Notes under the pieces: model-generated
What the model saw: only the letters and a program-made list of their open reading frames with translations
What the model was told of the DNA's origin: nothing
Database searches by the model: none
Made by a program: the position numbers and the translations under genes
Assembly (NCBI GenBank): GCA_003486725.1
Contig: DNGD01000005.1
Location: forward strand, 677 to 9,896
Reading direction: 5' to 3'
DNA: 9,220 bases
Source of the DNA: Rhodospirillaceae bacterium
GTDB lineage: Bacteria; Pseudomonadota; Alphaproteobacteria; UBA9219
Shown: piece after piece, positions 1 to 7,490 of the stretch
How the letters are laid out: every line of letters begins with the position of its first letter
Position numbering within the stretch: the first letter of the stretch is position 1

Positions 1-1
1 G

Positions 2-232
2 GCCGCCGTGAAGACAAAGGCTTTGGCCACCAAGTTGAACAAGATGGGCTTGGCTCATGTTCTGTTCATCGACGGGTCGAACCTTGATGAAAACTTCGTT
101 CTTGCCGCGCGCAACATCCCGCATGTGGATGTTCTGCCAGAGCAGGGCGCTAACGTGTACGACATTCTTCGCTGTGACACCTTGGTCATGACCAAGAACG
201 CGGTCGAACAGCTGCAAGAGAGGCTGAAATGA
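2..232 (+). CDS. rplD: 50S ribosomal protein L4, C-terminal part (5' truncated by window edge)
   Basis: L4 binds 23S rRNA domain I and helps line the peptide exit tunnel; in enterobacteria it also represses the S10 operon. Only the last 76 codons are present. The open frame runs from base 2 with no stop upstream, so the GTG at 8 is an internal Val codon and not a start. The fragment has the typical L4 C-terminal half: an [11 protein letters not shown] segment, then [16 protein letters not shown] and [18 protein letters not shown] at the end. The tunnel-lining loop would lie upstream and cannot be judged. The stop is TGA, the only non-TAA stop among the genes here. It sits in an ATGA overlap with rplW, so the two are probably translationally coupled. 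Identification rests on the C-terminal signature plus its place directly before rplW. Confidence 0.96.
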   Translation, partial: AAVKTKALATKLNKMGLAHVLFIDGSNLDENFVLAARNIPHVDVLPEQGANVYDILRCDTLVMTKNAVEQLQERLK

Positions 233-546
233 GCAAGACAAAGACTGTGCAAAAGATTTTGCCAAAGGATTATCAGGTCATTCTGTCGCCCGTGATCACT
301 GAAAAAGCGACGAACGGCTCTGCGTTCAATCAAGTGACGTTCCGCGTTGCTGGTACGGCGACGAAGCCTGTTATCAAGTCTGCGGTCGAGAAGCTGTTTA
401 ACGTGAAGGTCGAAGCGGTCAACACGCATAATCGCAAGGGTAAAACCAAGCGTTTCAAAGGTCGTCCCGGTCAACGTAGCGATGTGAAATTTGCCATCGT
501 GACATTGGCCGAAGGCAACAAAATTGACATCACAACCGGTCTGTAA
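229..546 (+). CDS. rplW: 50S ribosomal protein L23
   Basis: L23 binds 23S rRNA domain III at the tunnel exit and is the docking site for trigger factor and SRP. The protein has 105 residues, within the family range. The hallmark [12 protein letters not shown] lies at residues 17-28. The C-terminal half has the basic [26 protein letters not shown] stretch at about 68-92. About 15 residues precede the core, somewhat longer than in E. coli L23. The ATG at 229 overlaps the rplD stop as ATGA, so ribosomes finishing L4 can restart here; GAGAGG just upstream inside rplD serves as the Shine-Dalgarno sequence. The order rplD-rplW-rplB is the standard S10 operon order. Nothing looks damaged. Confidence 0.97.
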   Translation: MSKTKTVQKILPKDYQVILSPVITEKATNGSAFNQVTFRVAGTATKPVIKSAVEKLFNVKVEAVNTHNRKGKTKRFKGRPGQRSDVKFAIVTLAEGNKIDITTGL

Positions 547-563
547 GGGTTGAGGGTAAGAAC

Positions 564-1409
564 ATGGCACTGAAAAAATATAGCCCCGTAACACCAGGTT
601 TAAGGCAGGTTGTTCAAACAAGCCGCGCCGATCTGTGGAAGGGTAAGCCCGTTAAGACGCTGACCGAAGGATTGAACAAGTCCGGTGGTCGCAACAATAA
701 GGGTCGTATCACGACACGCCACATCGGTGGTGGTCATGCCCGTCGTTATCGTATGGTCGATTTCAAACGTAACATGTTTGACAAGGCCGCAACGGTTGAG
801 CGTATGGAGTACGATCCTAATCGTACGGCCTTTATCGCGCTCATCACGTACGAAGACGGCACACAGTCCTACATCCTCGCGCCCCAACGCCTTGCTATCG
901 GCGATAAGGTTATCTCGGGTGACAAGGTTGACGTGAAGCCCGGCAACGCGATGCGCATCAAGAACATCCCCGTCGGCACGATCGTTCACAACGTTGAAAT
1001 GCGTCCCGGTAAGGGCGGTCAGATTGCTCGCTCGGCTGGTACCTATGTTCAAATCGTTAGCCGCGATGCTGGTCACACACTGATCAAGCTCAGCTCTGGC
1101 GAAATTCGCATGGTGCCGCAGGATTGCATGGCGACAATCGGTTCCGTATCCAATGCCGATCACGGCAACGTGAAGCTTGGCAAGGCAGGCCGCAAGCGTT
1201 GGCTGGGCGTTCGCCCGACCGTTCGCGGTGTTGTCATGAACCCTTGCGATCACCCTCATGGTGGTGGTGAAGGTCGTACTTCAGGTGGCCGTCATCCGGT
1301 TTCGCCTTGGGGTAAGGGCGCCAAGGGTACCAAGACGCGCAACAACAAGCGCACAGATAATCTCATTGTTCGTCGCGCGAATAATCGCCGCGATGCGCAG
1401 AAGAAATAA
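564..1409 (+). CDS. rplB: 50S ribosomal protein L2
   Basis: L2 is an rRNA-binding protein needed for subunit association and for the peptidyl-transferase region. It has 281 residues, a few more than usual because of a basic tail ([12 protein letters not shown]). Visible landmarks are the N-terminal [12 protein letters not shown] motif, [16 protein letters not shown] (48-63), [16 protein letters not shown] (146-161), and the conserved [21 protein letters not shown] block (230-250). His230 corresponds to the essential E. coli His229. Just before it the motif reads [10 protein letters not shown], with Cys228 where most bacterial L2 proteins have Val; this is a mild oddity and not a defect. The start is ATG 564 with GAGGG at 552-556, seven bases upstream. 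It follows rplW after 17 bases. Confidence 0.98.
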   Translation: MALKKYSPVTPGLRQVVQTSRADLWKGKPVKTLTEGLNKSGGRNNKGRITTRHIGGGHARRYRMVDFKRNMFDKAATVERMEYDPNRTAFIALITYEDGTQSYILAPQRLAIGDKVISGDKVDVKPGNAMRIKNIPVGTIVHNVEMRPGKGGQIARSAGTYVQIVSRDAGHTLIKLSSGEIRMVPQDCMATIGSVSNADHGNVKLGKAGRKRWLGVRPTVRGVVMNPCDHPHGGGEGRTSGGRHPVSPWGKGAKGTKTRNNKRTDNLIVRRANNRRDAQKK

Positions 1410-1421
1410 GGAGAGCACAAC

Positions 1422-1703
1422 GTGACACGTTCAGTTTGGAAAGGCCCGTTCGTTGACGGTTATATGCTGGGGAAGGCCGAAAAGGCTCGCGCTTCAGGCC
1501 GTAACGACATCATCAAGACATGGTCGCGCCGCACGACGATCTTGCCGCAGTTTGTCGGTTTGACGTTCGGTGTTTACAACGGCAACAAGTTCTTGCCTGT
1601 GTCGGTGACGGAAAACATGATCGGTCACAAGTTTGGCGAGTTTGCGCCGACGCGCACGTTCAAAGGCCATACAGCCGGCGACAAGAAGTCAGATAAGAAG
1701 TAA
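1422..1703 (+). CDS. rpsS: 30S ribosomal protein S19
   Basis: S19 sits in the head of the 30S subunit, binds 16S rRNA with S13 and contacts the A-site region. The 93 residues match the family length. The N-terminus [15 protein letters not shown] and the signature [16 protein letters not shown] (68-83) are diagnostic. The start is GTG, not ATG: no in-frame ATG lies near the N-terminal motif, and GTG 1422 gives exactly the conserved start. It is served by AAGGAGAG at 1408-1415, whose first two bases are the end of the rplB TAA stop. This makes it the one complete ribosomal gene here with a clear GTG start. The C-terminus is short and Lys-rich (GDKKSDKK), common in this family. Confidence 0.97.
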   Translation: MTRSVWKGPFVDGYMLGKAEKARASGRNDIIKTWSRRTTILPQFVGLTFGVYNGNKFLPVSVTENMIGHKFGEFAPTRTFKGHTAGDKKSDKK

Positions 1704-1718
1704 GGGGAACGTAAGAAT

Positions 1719-2216
1719 ATGAGCAAGCCCAAAAACGAAAGACGCTTGACGGATGATAAAGCGATGGCCAAGGCCAGCGCGATCCGCACGAGCGCTCGCA
1801 AACTGAATCTGGTTGCGGCCAGCATTCGCGGCGTTAGCGCTGCGACGGCACTCACCCAGCTGACGTTCGAAAAGCGCCGCATCGCGCAAGACGTCAAGAA
1901 AGTTTTGCAAGCGGCGATCGCCAATGCCGAAAACAACCACTCGCTGGATGTTGACCGCTTGGTCGTTTCCGAAGCGTTTTGTGGTCGCGCCTTTGTGATG
2001 AAGCGTTTCCATGCCCGTGGCCGCGGTAAGAGCGCCGGCATTGAAAAGCCCTTCAGCAACCTCACGATCATCGTTCGTGAACGTAAGGAAGGCGAAGTGG
2101 ACGCGAAGAAAGAAGCGCGCCGCATGAAGGGCTTGTCGAAAAAAGAGGCCGTTAAAGAAACGGTCGTAAAGAAAGCAACAACCAAGAAGGCGGCGAAAGC
2201 TGCCACGGGGGCTTAA
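1719..2216 (+). CDS. rplV: 50S ribosomal protein L22 with long basic C-terminal tail
   Basis: L22 contacts all six 23S rRNA domains, and its beta-hairpin lines the exit tunnel near the macrolide site. The core is residues 1-120: a [14 protein letters not shown] start resembling alphaproteobacterial L22, then [14 protein letters not shown] (25-38), [10 protein letters not shown] (65-74), the hairpin region [19 protein letters not shown] (93-111) and the terminal strand LTIIVRE. At 165 residues it is longer than usual (about 110-130). Residues 121-165 are a tail with 15 Lys/Arg and 9 Ala in 45 residues, ending [15 protein letters not shown]. The tail is in frame, uses codons like the rest and ends three bases before rpsC, so it is not a sequencing slip into the next gene. 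The start is ATG 1719 after AAGGGGAA at the rpsS stop. Confidence 0.96.
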   Translation: MSKPKNERRLTDDKAMAKASAIRTSARKLNLVAASIRGVSAATALTQLTFEKRRIAQDVKKVLQAAIANAENNHSLDVDRLVVSEAFCGRAFVMKRFHARGRGKSAGIEKPFSNLTIIVRERKEGEVDAKKEARRMKGLSKKEAVKETVVKKATTKKAAKAATGA

Positions 2217-2219
2217 GTC

Positions 2220-2903
2220 ATGGGTCAGAAAGTCAATCCAATTGGTATGCGCCTCGGCGTCAACCGCACATGGACCAGCCGTTGGTTCGCGGACAAGGAT
2301 TACGCCGATAAGCTTCACGAAGATTTGAAGATTCGCGCGTTCTTGATGAAGAAGCTTGGCCCTCAGGCCAGCGTTGCGCAGATCACGATTGAACGTCCCA
2401 GCGGCAAGTGCCGTGTTACGATCCACTCGGCTCGTCCGGGCGTTGTGATCGGTAAGAAGGGCGCTGACATTGAAAAGCTTCGCGGCGAGATTGCCAAGAT
2501 GACCTCAGCTGAAGTCGCGCTGAACATCGTTGAAATCCGCAAGCCTGAAATTGATGCCAAGCTGGTTGCCGATAATATCGCTGGACAGCTGGAACGCCGC
2601 GTTGCTTTCCGTCGCGCCATGAAGCGCGCCGTGCAATCGGCTCTTCGTTTGGGCGCGCTCGGCATTCGTATCAATTGCTCCGGTCGTTTGGGCGGCGCTG
2701 AAATCGCACGTATGGAATGGTATCGCGAAGGTCGCGTGCCGTTGCACACATTGCGCGCCGATCTGGATTACGGCGTTGCAACGGCTCACACCACAATGGG
2801 AGCTTGCGGCGTAAAGGTTTGGATCTTTAAAGGTGAAATTTTGGATCATGATCCGATGGCCGTTGAAAAACGCGCTCTCGAAAATGCGCCGGTTCGCTCG
2901 TAA
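2220..2903 (+). CDS. rpsC: 30S ribosomal protein S3
   Basis: S3 lies at the mRNA entry channel of the 30S head and contributes helicase activity with S4 and S5. It has 227 residues, the usual length for the compact form. The N-terminus [13 protein letters not shown] is diagnostic. A type II KH domain follows with its GxxG loop as GKKG at 78-81 in [17 protein letters not shown]. The C-terminal domain carries [37 protein letters not shown] (about 148-184), with the arginines expected to contact mRNA. It starts only three bases after the rplV stop. The upstream signal is just GGGG at 2207-2210 inside rplV, so expression probably depends on coupling to L22 translation. Confidence 0.98.
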   Translation: MGQKVNPIGMRLGVNRTWTSRWFADKDYADKLHEDLKIRAFLMKKLGPQASVAQITIERPSGKCRVTIHSARPGVVIGKKGADIEKLRGEIAKMTSAEVALNIVEIRKPEIDAKLVADNIAGQLERRVAFRRAMKRAVQSALRLGALGIRINCSGRLGGAEIARMEWYREGRVPLHTLRADLDYGVATAHTTMGACGVKVWIFKGEILDHDPMAVEKRALENAPVRS

Positions 2904-2930
2904 GAAGAAAAAGATTGAAGGTAGGTTAAC

Positions 2931-3344
2931 ATGTTGTCACCGAAACGTACAAAGTACCGTAAGGCTCACAAGGGTCGCATTCACGGCAACGCCAAGGGCG
3001 GGTTCCGCTTGAACTTTGGCGCGTTTGGCCTGAAGGCTTTAGAGCCCGAACGTATTACGGCGCGTCAAATTGAAGCTGCTCGTCGTGCGATCAGCCGTGC
3101 TATCAAGCGTCAGGGACGTTTGTGGATCCTTGTGTTCCCCGATGTGCCTGTCTCGCAAAAGCCTGCCGAAGTCCGCATGGGTTCCGGTAAGGGTACGCCA
3201 GAATATTGGGCATGCCGCGTCCATCCAGGCCGCATCATGTTCGAGCTTGATGGCGTAACGGAAGCTGTGGCGAAGGAAGCGTTCTCGCTGGCTGCAGCCA
3301 AGCTACCGATCAAGGTTAAGTTTGTTATGCGCGAAGCGGCGTAA
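2931..3344 (+). CDS. rplP: 50S ribosomal protein L16
   Basis: L16 binds 23S rRNA close to the A-site and peptidyl-transferase centre and helps position tRNA. The 137 residues match the family. The start [16 protein letters not shown], the block [19 protein letters not shown] (42-60) and [20 protein letters not shown] (69-88) are all classical. Arg82 in VRMGSGKG corresponds to E. coli Arg81, the residue hydroxylated by the RoxA/YcfD oxygenase in some gammaproteobacteria; the sequence does not show whether it is modified here. The ATG at 2931 follows GAAGGTAGG at 2917-2925. Together with rpmC and rpsQ it forms the standard S10-operon end. Confidence 0.98.
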   Translation: MLSPKRTKYRKAHKGRIHGNAKGGFRLNFGAFGLKALEPERITARQIEAARRAISRAIKRQGRLWILVFPDVPVSQKPAEVRMGSGKGTPEYWACRVHPGRIMFELDGVTEAVAKEAFSLAAAKLPIKVKFVMREAA

Positions 3345-3366
3345 GAAAGAATAAGGGAGCCTGATG

Positions 3367-3588
3367 ATGGCAAAGACAGAAAACAAAGCCGCCGATGTGC
3401 GCATGAAGACAGATAAAGAGCTTGAAGATCGTTTGATCGAATTGCGCAAAGAGCAATTCAATCTGCGCTTTCAAAAAGCGACGGGTCAGCTTGCCAATAC
3501 GGCACGCGTGACTGCGGTTCGTAAAGAAATTGCCAAGGTCATGACCGTGATCGGCGAACGTCAACGCAAAGCCGGCTCGGCCGCGTAA
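3367..3588 (+). CDS. rpmC: 50S ribosomal protein L29
   Basis: L29 is a small two-helix protein next to L23 at the tunnel exit. The protein is 73 or 74 residues. The helical hairpin is clear: [23 protein letters not shown], then the turn [13 protein letters not shown], then [16 protein letters not shown]. Two in-frame ATG codons are adjacent (3364 and 3367). I chose 3367 because AGGGAG at 3354-3359 is seven bases from it but only four from 3364, and because it gives the common MAK start; the other choice adds one Met. About ten residues precede the first helix, a modest extension. The gene lies 22 bases after rplP and 20 before rpsQ. Confidence 0.95.
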   Translation: MAKTENKAADVRMKTDKELEDRLIELRKEQFNLRFQKATGQLANTARVTAVRKEIAKVMTVIGERQRKAGSAA

Positions 3589-3608
3589 GAAAGAGTGAGG
3601 GACTGAAG

Positions 3609-3863
3609 ATGCCACGTCGCGTATTGCAAGGAACCGTCGTCAGTGACAAGGGTGATAAAACTATCACCGTGCTCGTTGAACGTCGCGTAATGCACCCGAT
3701 TTACAAGAAATACATTCGCACGTCGAAAAAGTACGCTGCGCATGATGAAAAGAACAGCTGCAAGGAAGGCGATGTCGTTTCGATCATCGAATGCCGTCCG
3801 ATCAGTAAGCGTAAAAGCTGGACAGTCGTTGAAGAGACGGCTCAAAGCGTCAAGAGCAAGTAA
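3609..3863 (+). CDS. rpsQ: 30S ribosomal protein S17
   Basis: S17 is a primary 16S rRNA binder with an OB fold in the lower 30S body, important for early assembly. The 84 residues fit the family. The N-terminus has [18 protein letters not shown], and the diagnostic [18 protein letters not shown] lies at 54-71. A GAGG(G) signal lies just before the ATG (around 3596-3601). In E. coli rpsQ ends the S10 operon. Here it is followed after 24 bases by rplN, with no hairpin or T-run between them, so transcription most likely continues. Confidence 0.97.
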   Translation: MPRRVLQGTVVSDKGDKTITVLVERRVMHPIYKKYIRTSKKYAAHDEKNSCKEGDVVSIIECRPISKRKSWTVVEETAQSVKSK

Positions 3864-3887
3864 CTTTTGTTGAAAGTGGATTAAGCC

Positions 3888-4256
3888 ATGATTCAAATGG
3901 AATCCGTAATGGATGTAGCCGACAACAGTGGTGCCAAACAGGTGCTCTGTGTGAAGGTTCTTGGTGGTTCGCACCGCATGACGGCTGGTATCGGTGATAT
4001 CATTGTTGTGTCAATTCGCGATGCGATCCCCCGTGGTCGCGTCAAGAAGGGTGACATTCACAAAGCCGTGATCGTTCGCCAGAAATATGCGCTGAAGCGC
4101 GATGATGGTAGCGTCATTCGTTTTGATCGCAATGCCGCCGTTTTGATTAACAAGGATAAGGAGCCAATCGGCACCCGTATCTTTGGGCCCGTGACGCGCG
4201 AATTGCGTAACCTGGGCTTTATGAAGATTATCTCGCTCGCGGAAGAGGTGTTGTAA
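3888..4256 (+). CDS. rplN: 50S ribosomal protein L14
   Basis: L14 sits on the 50S interface, forms inter-subunit bridges with L19, and is the surface bound by the silencing factor RsfS. At 122 residues it has the near-invariant length of the family. The start [18 protein letters not shown] and the signature [16 protein letters not shown] (49-64), then [16 protein letters not shown] and [13 protein letters not shown], are typical. It is the first gene of the spc operon in E. coli, but the 24-base upstream gap shows no obvious promoter and only a weak AAGTGGA (3874-3880) as ribosome site. Its TAA stop overlaps the rplX ATG by one base (TAATG), suggesting coupled L14/L24 translation. Confidence 0.98.
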   Translation: MIQMESVMDVADNSGAKQVLCVKVLGGSHRMTAGIGDIIVVSIRDAIPRGRVKKGDIHKAVIVRQKYALKRDDGSVIRFDRNAAVLINKDKEPIGTRIFGPVTRELRNLGFMKIISLAEEVL

Positions 4257-4579
4257 TGTCCGTTAAGATGAAGATTAAAAAGAACGACAACGTGGTCGTG
4301 CTCACGGGCAAGGACAAGGGCAAGACCGGTATGGTCAAAGCCGTGTTCCCCAAGGATAACCGCGTGCTCGTTGTCGGCATCAATCGTGTGACGCGTCACA
4401 CGAAGCCTTCGCAGACCGACCCTCAGGGCGGCCGCAAGCAGATTGAAGCGCCGATCCATGCGTCTAACGTCGCGTTGATCGATCCTAAGGATAGTAAGGC
4501 CACGCGCGTTGGCATCAAGACGACCAAGGATGGCGCGAAAGTGCGTTATGCCAAGCGTTCCGGCGAAGTGATCGAGTAA
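4256..4579 (+). CDS. rplX: 50S ribosomal protein L24
   Basis: L24 initiates 50S assembly by binding 23S rRNA domain I and lies at the tunnel exit. The 107 residues match the family. A KOW domain occupies about residues 8-38, with [18 protein letters not shown] and its invariant Gly in the loop, followed by [13 protein letters not shown]. The middle segment [20 protein letters not shown] is also diagnostic. The ATG at 4256 is inside the TAATG overlap with rplN. No independent Shine-Dalgarno site stands out apart from GGAAGAGG in the end of rplN (about 4241-4248), so it probably uses ribosomes terminating on rplN plus that site. Confidence 0.97.
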   Translation: MSVKMKIKKNDNVVVLTGKDKGKTGMVKAVFPKDNRVLVVGINRVTRHTKPSQTDPQGGRKQIEAPIHASNVALIDPKDSKATRVGIKTTKDGAKVRYAKRSGEVIE

Positions 4580-4594
4580 GGAAAGAGAAAAGCC

Positions 4595-5161
4595 ATGACG
4601 GCCATAGCCAAAGATAAATATACACCGCGTTTGCAACGCCATTACAGCGAAGTTGTCTTGCCGGAGCTGATGAAGAAGTTTGGGTACACCAATCGTCTTC
4701 AAGCCCCGCGCCTTGAGAAGATCGTTATCAACATGGGCGTTGGTGAAGCGGTCAATGACAGCAAAAAAACCAAGAACGCAGCCGACCAGTTGGCGATGAT
4801 CGCGGGCCAACGCCCCGTCATTACCAAGTCTCGCAAGGCGATCGCCAGCTTTAAGCTGCGCGGCGGTCTGGGCATCGGTTGCAAGGTCACCTTGCGCCGT
4901 GAAAAGATGTACGAGTTTATGGATCGTTTGGTCAACGTGGCTATGCCGCGCATCCGCGATTTTCGCGGGATCTCGGCCAAGAGCTTTGACGGCAGCGGCA
5001 ACTATGCCATGGGCCTGAAAGAACAGATCGTTTTTCCTGAAATCGATTTCGACAAAGTCGACGAAATTCGCGGGATGGACATCGTGATTTGTACGACGGC
5101 CGAAACGGACGATGAAGCGCTCGCGCTGTTGCGTGGGTTTAACATGCCGTTCCAGAGTTAA
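4595..5161 (+). CDS. rplE: 50S ribosomal protein L5
   Basis: L5 binds 5S rRNA in the central protuberance and contacts P-site tRNA and S13. At 188 residues the length is usual for alphaproteobacteria. Recognisable blocks are [19 protein letters not shown] (40-58), [19 protein letters not shown] (71-89), [22 protein letters not shown], and [24 protein letters not shown]. The closing GFNMPF is characteristic. The ATG lies 15 bases after rplX; the AAGGA at 4578-4582 overlaps the rplX stop and is rather far (12 bases), with GAGA nearer. In E. coli, S8 represses the spc operon by binding a hairpin around this start; I see no comparable stem at this junction. Confidence 0.98.
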   Translation: MTAIAKDKYTPRLQRHYSEVVLPELMKKFGYTNRLQAPRLEKIVINMGVGEAVNDSKKTKNAADQLAMIAGQRPVITKSRKAIASFKLRGGLGIGCKVTLRREKMYEFMDRLVNVAMPRIRDFRGISAKSFDGSGNYAMGLKEQIVFPEIDFDKVDEIRGMDIVICTTAETDDEALALLRGFNMPFQS

Positions 5162-5176
5162 GGGAAGGGAAGATCA

Positions 5177-5482
5177 ATGGCCAAGAAGTCTATGATTGAA
5201 AAGAACAACCGTCGCCGCCGCTTGACAAAGCAAAAGGCTACGACGCGCACGACGCTCAAGGCGACCATTATGGACAAGGATACGTCCATGGAAGACCGCT
5301 TTGAAGCCGTGATGAAGTTGGCGAAGATGCCACGTAATTCGGCTAAGGTCCGTATTCGCAATCGTTGCGAACTCACCGGTCGTCCCCGCGGTTTCTATCG
5401 CAAGTTTAAACTTTCGCGTATTGCGCTTCGCGAACTGGCCTCTGCAGGTCAGATCCCTGGCGTCATCAAGTCGAGCTGGTAA
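5177..5482 (+). CDS. rpsN: 30S ribosomal protein S14 (zinc-independent, long form)
   Basis: S14 binds late to the 16S rRNA 3' major domain in the 30S head. The 101 residues are the length of the long C-minus class. That class lacks the CxxC...CxxC zinc ribbon: only one Cys is present (Cys64 in [17 protein letters not shown], 62-78). The N-terminal half has the AKKSMIEKN start and the basic [11 protein letters not shown] stretch. The C-terminus ends in IKSSW, as in most members. Zinc limitation would therefore not be expected to require a paralogue swap for this protein. The ATG at 5177 is preceded by GGGAAG at 5167-5172. Its TAA stop is part of a perfect Shine-Dalgarno sequence for rpsH. Confidence 0.97.
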   Translation: MAKKSMIEKNNRRRRLTKQKATTRTTLKATIMDKDTSMEDRFEAVMKLAKMPRNSAKVRIRNRCELTGRPRGFYRKFKLSRIALRELASAGQIPGVIKSSW

Positions 5483-5488
5483 GGAGGA
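5481..5488 (+). promoter_or_regulatory. Consensus Shine-Dalgarno site for rpsH, fused to the rpsN stop codon
   Basis: AAGGAGGA begins inside the rpsN TAA stop (5480-5482) and lies eight bases before the rpsH ATG. It is the most complete anti-16S match in the cluster, so S8 is likely to be initiated strongly. A terminating ribosome on rpsN would cover the site briefly. Confidence 0.8.
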
Positions 5489-5496
5489 TTTGGGGT

Positions 5497-5895
5497 ATGT
5501 CGCTAACCGATCCATTAGGTGATATGTTGACACGCATTCGCAACGGTCAGATGGCTAAGATGCCAGTGATTGATTGCCCGTCGTCGACTTTCCGCAAGCG
5601 TGTTTTGGAAGTTTTGCAGCGTGAAGGTTATATCCGCGGCTTTTCCGAAACGCAAAAGGGTAAGAGCCATCCGGTTCTTGAGATTGAGCTGAAATACCAT
5701 GACGGCATTGGCTGTATCCGGAAAATCGACCGTGTGTCGAAGCCCGGGCGCCGCGTTTATGCCGGGATCAAGGATTTCGGACGTGTGTTCAACGGTCTGG
5801 GCATTTCGATCCTGTCAACGCCGCAGGGCGTTCTTTCGGATAACGAAGCGCGCAGCCAAAATGTTGGCGGCGAAATTCTATGCCGCGTATTCTAA
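5497..5895 (+). CDS. rpsH: 30S ribosomal protein S8
   Basis: S8 is a primary 16S rRNA binder in the central domain and, in E. coli, the translational repressor of the spc operon. The 132 residues match the family. The start SLTDPLGDMLTRIRNGQ is diagnostic, as are SSTFRKRVLEVLQREGYIRGF (29-49) and the C-terminal block with STPQGVLSDNEAR and NVGGEILCRVF. Autoregulation of this operon is inferred only from other bacteria, since no S8-like target was found at the rplX-rplE junction. The order rpsN-rpsH-rplF is canonical. Confidence 0.98.
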   Translation: MSLTDPLGDMLTRIRNGQMAKMPVIDCPSSTFRKRVLEVLQREGYIRGFSETQKGKSHPVLEIELKYHDGIGCIRKIDRVSKPGRRVYAGIKDFGRVFNGLGISILSTPQGVLSDNEARSQNVGGEILCRVF

Positions 5896-5916
5896 TCAGG
5901 AAGTTGAGGTTCTATC

Positions 5917-6450
5917 ATGTCGCGCGTAGGTAAACATCCAGTGTCCTTGCCACAGGGCGTCACCGCAGAGGTGAAAGCCGGTGCAGTTCAGGTAAAAGGC
6001 AAGTTGGGCACGCTGAGCTTGGCTATTACTTCTGATGTCGAAGTGAAGCTTGCTGACAACCAGCTTGTCGTGACGCCTGTTGATCAGTCGACAAAGGCAC
6101 GCATGATGTGGGGCACAGTTCGTAACAATCTGGCCAACATGGTCAAGGGTGTGAGCGAAGGCTTCAAACAAGTGCTTGAAATCGAAGGTGTCGGTTTCCG
6201 CGCCGCGATGCAGGGCAAGGATCTTGTCATGCAGCTTGGTTTCAGCCACGAAGTGCGCTATCCATCGCCGGAAGGCATCGAGATCAAGGCTGAAAAGCCA
6301 ACCGTTTTGTCGATCACTGGTTTTGATCGTCAAAAGGTCGGTCAGGTCGCCGCCGAAATCCGCAGCATGAAGAAGCCAGAGCCTTACAAGGGCAAAGGCA
6401 TCAAATATGCCGGTGAGCGCGTCCGCCGTAAGGAAGGCAAGAAGAAATAA
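5917..6450 (+). CDS. rplF: 50S ribosomal protein L6
   Basis: L6 consists of two related domains and sits near the sarcin-ricin loop and the factor-binding region of the 50S. It has 177 residues, the standard length. It begins SRVGKHPVSLPQGV. Domain 1 spans about residues 1-80. Domain 2 opens with LEIEGVGFRAAMQGKDLVMQLGFSH and holds the family signature PEPYKGKGIKYAGE at 154-167, followed by the basic end VRRKEGKKK. The ATG at 5917 has GAGG at 5906-5909, seven bases upstream. The gap to rplR is about 49 bases, the largest in the cluster, and contains a hairpin (6458-6482). Confidence 0.98.
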   Translation: MSRVGKHPVSLPQGVTAEVKAGAVQVKGKLGTLSLAITSDVEVKLADNQLVVTPVDQSTKARMMWGTVRNNLANMVKGVSEGFKQVLEIEGVGFRAAMQGKDLVMQLGFSHEVRYPSPEGIEIKAEKPTVLSITGFDRQKVGQVAAEIRSMKKPEPYKGKGIKYAGERVRRKEGKKK

Positions 6451-6457
6451 GATTTAA

Positions 6458-6482
6458 GGCTCGCTCGTTTGTGAGCGGAGCC
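6458..6482 (+). other. Intergenic hairpin between rplF and rplR
   Basis: The left arm GGCTCGCTC (6458-6466) can pair with GAGC (6473-6476) and GAGCC (6478-6482), leaving a six-base loop GTTTGT and one bulged G at 6477. This gives nine pairs, seven of them G-C. No T-run follows, so it is not an ordinary intrinsic terminator. It ends four bases before the likely ribosome site of rplR. It could be a processing site, a transcript stabiliser or a protein-binding target; its role is unknown. Confidence 0.6.
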
Positions 6483-6486
6483 AAGT

Positions 6487-6491
6487 GGGAG
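6487..6491 (+). promoter_or_regulatory. Shine-Dalgarno site that sets the rplR start
   Basis: GGGAG lies eight bases before the ATG at 6500. It comes after the alternative in-frame GTG at 6485, so it cannot serve that codon. This favours the ATG start and a 120-residue L18. Confidence 0.65.
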
Positions 6492-6499
6492 TAACGAGA

Positions 6500-6862
6500 A
6501 TGATGAACGCAAAAGAACTGCACGAACGTCGCAAAGTTCGTACACGCTACCAGTTGAAGAAAAAGTCGGATGGACGTCCCCGTCTGTCTGTCCATCGCAC
6601 AGGTGAAAACATCTATGCGCAGGTCATTGACGACAGCAAGGGACTGACCGTCGCTGCCGCTTCTAGCCTCGACGCAGATCTGCGCAAGAGCCTGAAGACC
6701 GGCGCTGATAAAAAAGCCGCCGTTGCTGTTGGCAAACTGGTTGCCGAACGCGCCAAAAAGGCCGGCGTGACGCAGGTTGTGTTTGACCGTGGTGGTTACG
6801 TTTATCATGGTCGTGTCAAGGAATTGGCCGAGGCTGCTCGTGAAGCAGGACTCGACTTCTAA
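6500..6862 (+). CDS. rplR: 50S ribosomal protein L18
   Basis: L18 binds 5S rRNA with L5 and L25 and helps deliver it to the central protuberance. From ATG 6500 the protein has 120 residues, the usual family length. A longer in-frame reading from GTG 6485 adds five residues but has no suitable ribosome site; ATG 6503 would also be possible. The basic N-terminus [17 protein letters not shown] is the rRNA-binding tail. [19 protein letters not shown] (27-45) and the closing [28 protein letters not shown] (93-120) are diagnostic. The gene follows the rplF-rplR hairpin and precedes rpsE after 35 bases. Confidence 0.96.
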   Translation: MMNAKELHERRKVRTRYQLKKKSDGRPRLSVHRTGENIYAQVIDDSKGLTVAAASSLDADLRKSLKTGADKKAAVAVGKLVAERAKKAGVTQVVFDRGGYVYHGRVKELAEAAREAGLDF

Positions 6863-6897
6863 AATAATGTGCTTTCGATAGGGAGTTAGGAAATAAC

Positions 6898-7467
6898 ATG
6901 GCGAAGCCGAAAAAATCTGAAGGTGGCGAAAACCGCGACGATCGCGAAAATGGCGATCTGATTGAAAAGCTTGTTGGCATTAATCGTGTCGCCAAGGTTG
7001 TCAAGGGCGGTAAGCGTTTTGCGATGGCTGCACTGGTCGTTATTGGCGATGGCAAAGGCCGCGTCGGTATTGGAACAGGCAAAGCACGCGAAGTGCCGGA
7101 AGCTATCCGCAAGGCGACTGAAGCCGCCAAGCGCAAGATGCGCCGCATCCCCTTGCGTGAAGGCCGCACATTGCATCACGATGTTCGTGGCGTTTACGGC
7201 GCGGGCAAGGTTGTTCTCCGTACGGCTCCTGCCGGTACCGGCATCATCGCGGGCGGCCCTATGCGCGCCGTTTTCGAAGCTTTGGGCATTCAGGACGTTG
7301 TGGCCAAGTCGGTCGGAACCTCCAACCCGCATAACATGATCAAGGCGACTTTGAACGCGTTGGATCAGGTTGTCAGCCCCCGTTCTGTCGCGATGCGTCG
7401 TGGCAAGAAGGTCAGCGACATTCTGGGTCGTAAGGCCGAGTCCGGTAGCGAAGCTAAAGAAGCGTAA
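6898..7467 (+). CDS. rpsE: 30S ribosomal protein S5
   Basis: S5 lies at the 30S mRNA entrance with S3 and S4 and influences decoding accuracy; spectinomycin-resistance changes map to its N-terminal loop. It has 189 residues. After a charged, variable leader (1-18) comes the double-stranded RNA-binding-like domain with [21 protein letters not shown] (34-54) and [20 protein letters not shown]. The C-terminal domain has [20 protein letters not shown] (101-120), then [19 protein letters not shown]. The spectinomycin loop region around [10 protein letters not shown] looks normal. The start is ATG 6898 after AGGA (6888-6891) at six bases, with GGGAG further upstream. The tail ESGSEAKEA is variable and unremarkable. 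Confidence 0.98.
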   Translation: MAKPKKSEGGENRDDRENGDLIEKLVGINRVAKVVKGGKRFAMAALVVIGDGKGRVGIGTGKAREVPEAIRKATEAAKRKMRRIPLREGRTLHHDVRGVYGAGKVVLRTAPAGTGIIAGGPMRAVFEALGIQDVVAKSVGTSNPHNMIKATLNALDQVVSPRSVAMRRGKKVSDILGRKAESGSEAKEA

Positions 7468-7490
7468 TTTTGACTTTCTAAGAAGTGGTT

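Noticed and set aside
55..2849. Long - strand open frames opposite rplW, rplB, rplV and rpsC (up to 245 codons)
   Set aside because: They lie wholly opposite well-identified ribosomal genes, show no known domain and arise from codon bias of highly expressed genes.
6485..6499. GTG at 6485 as the rplR start
   Set aside because: No Shine-Dalgarno site precedes it at proper spacing, it abuts the hairpin, and ATG 6500 gives the family length with GGGAG well placed.
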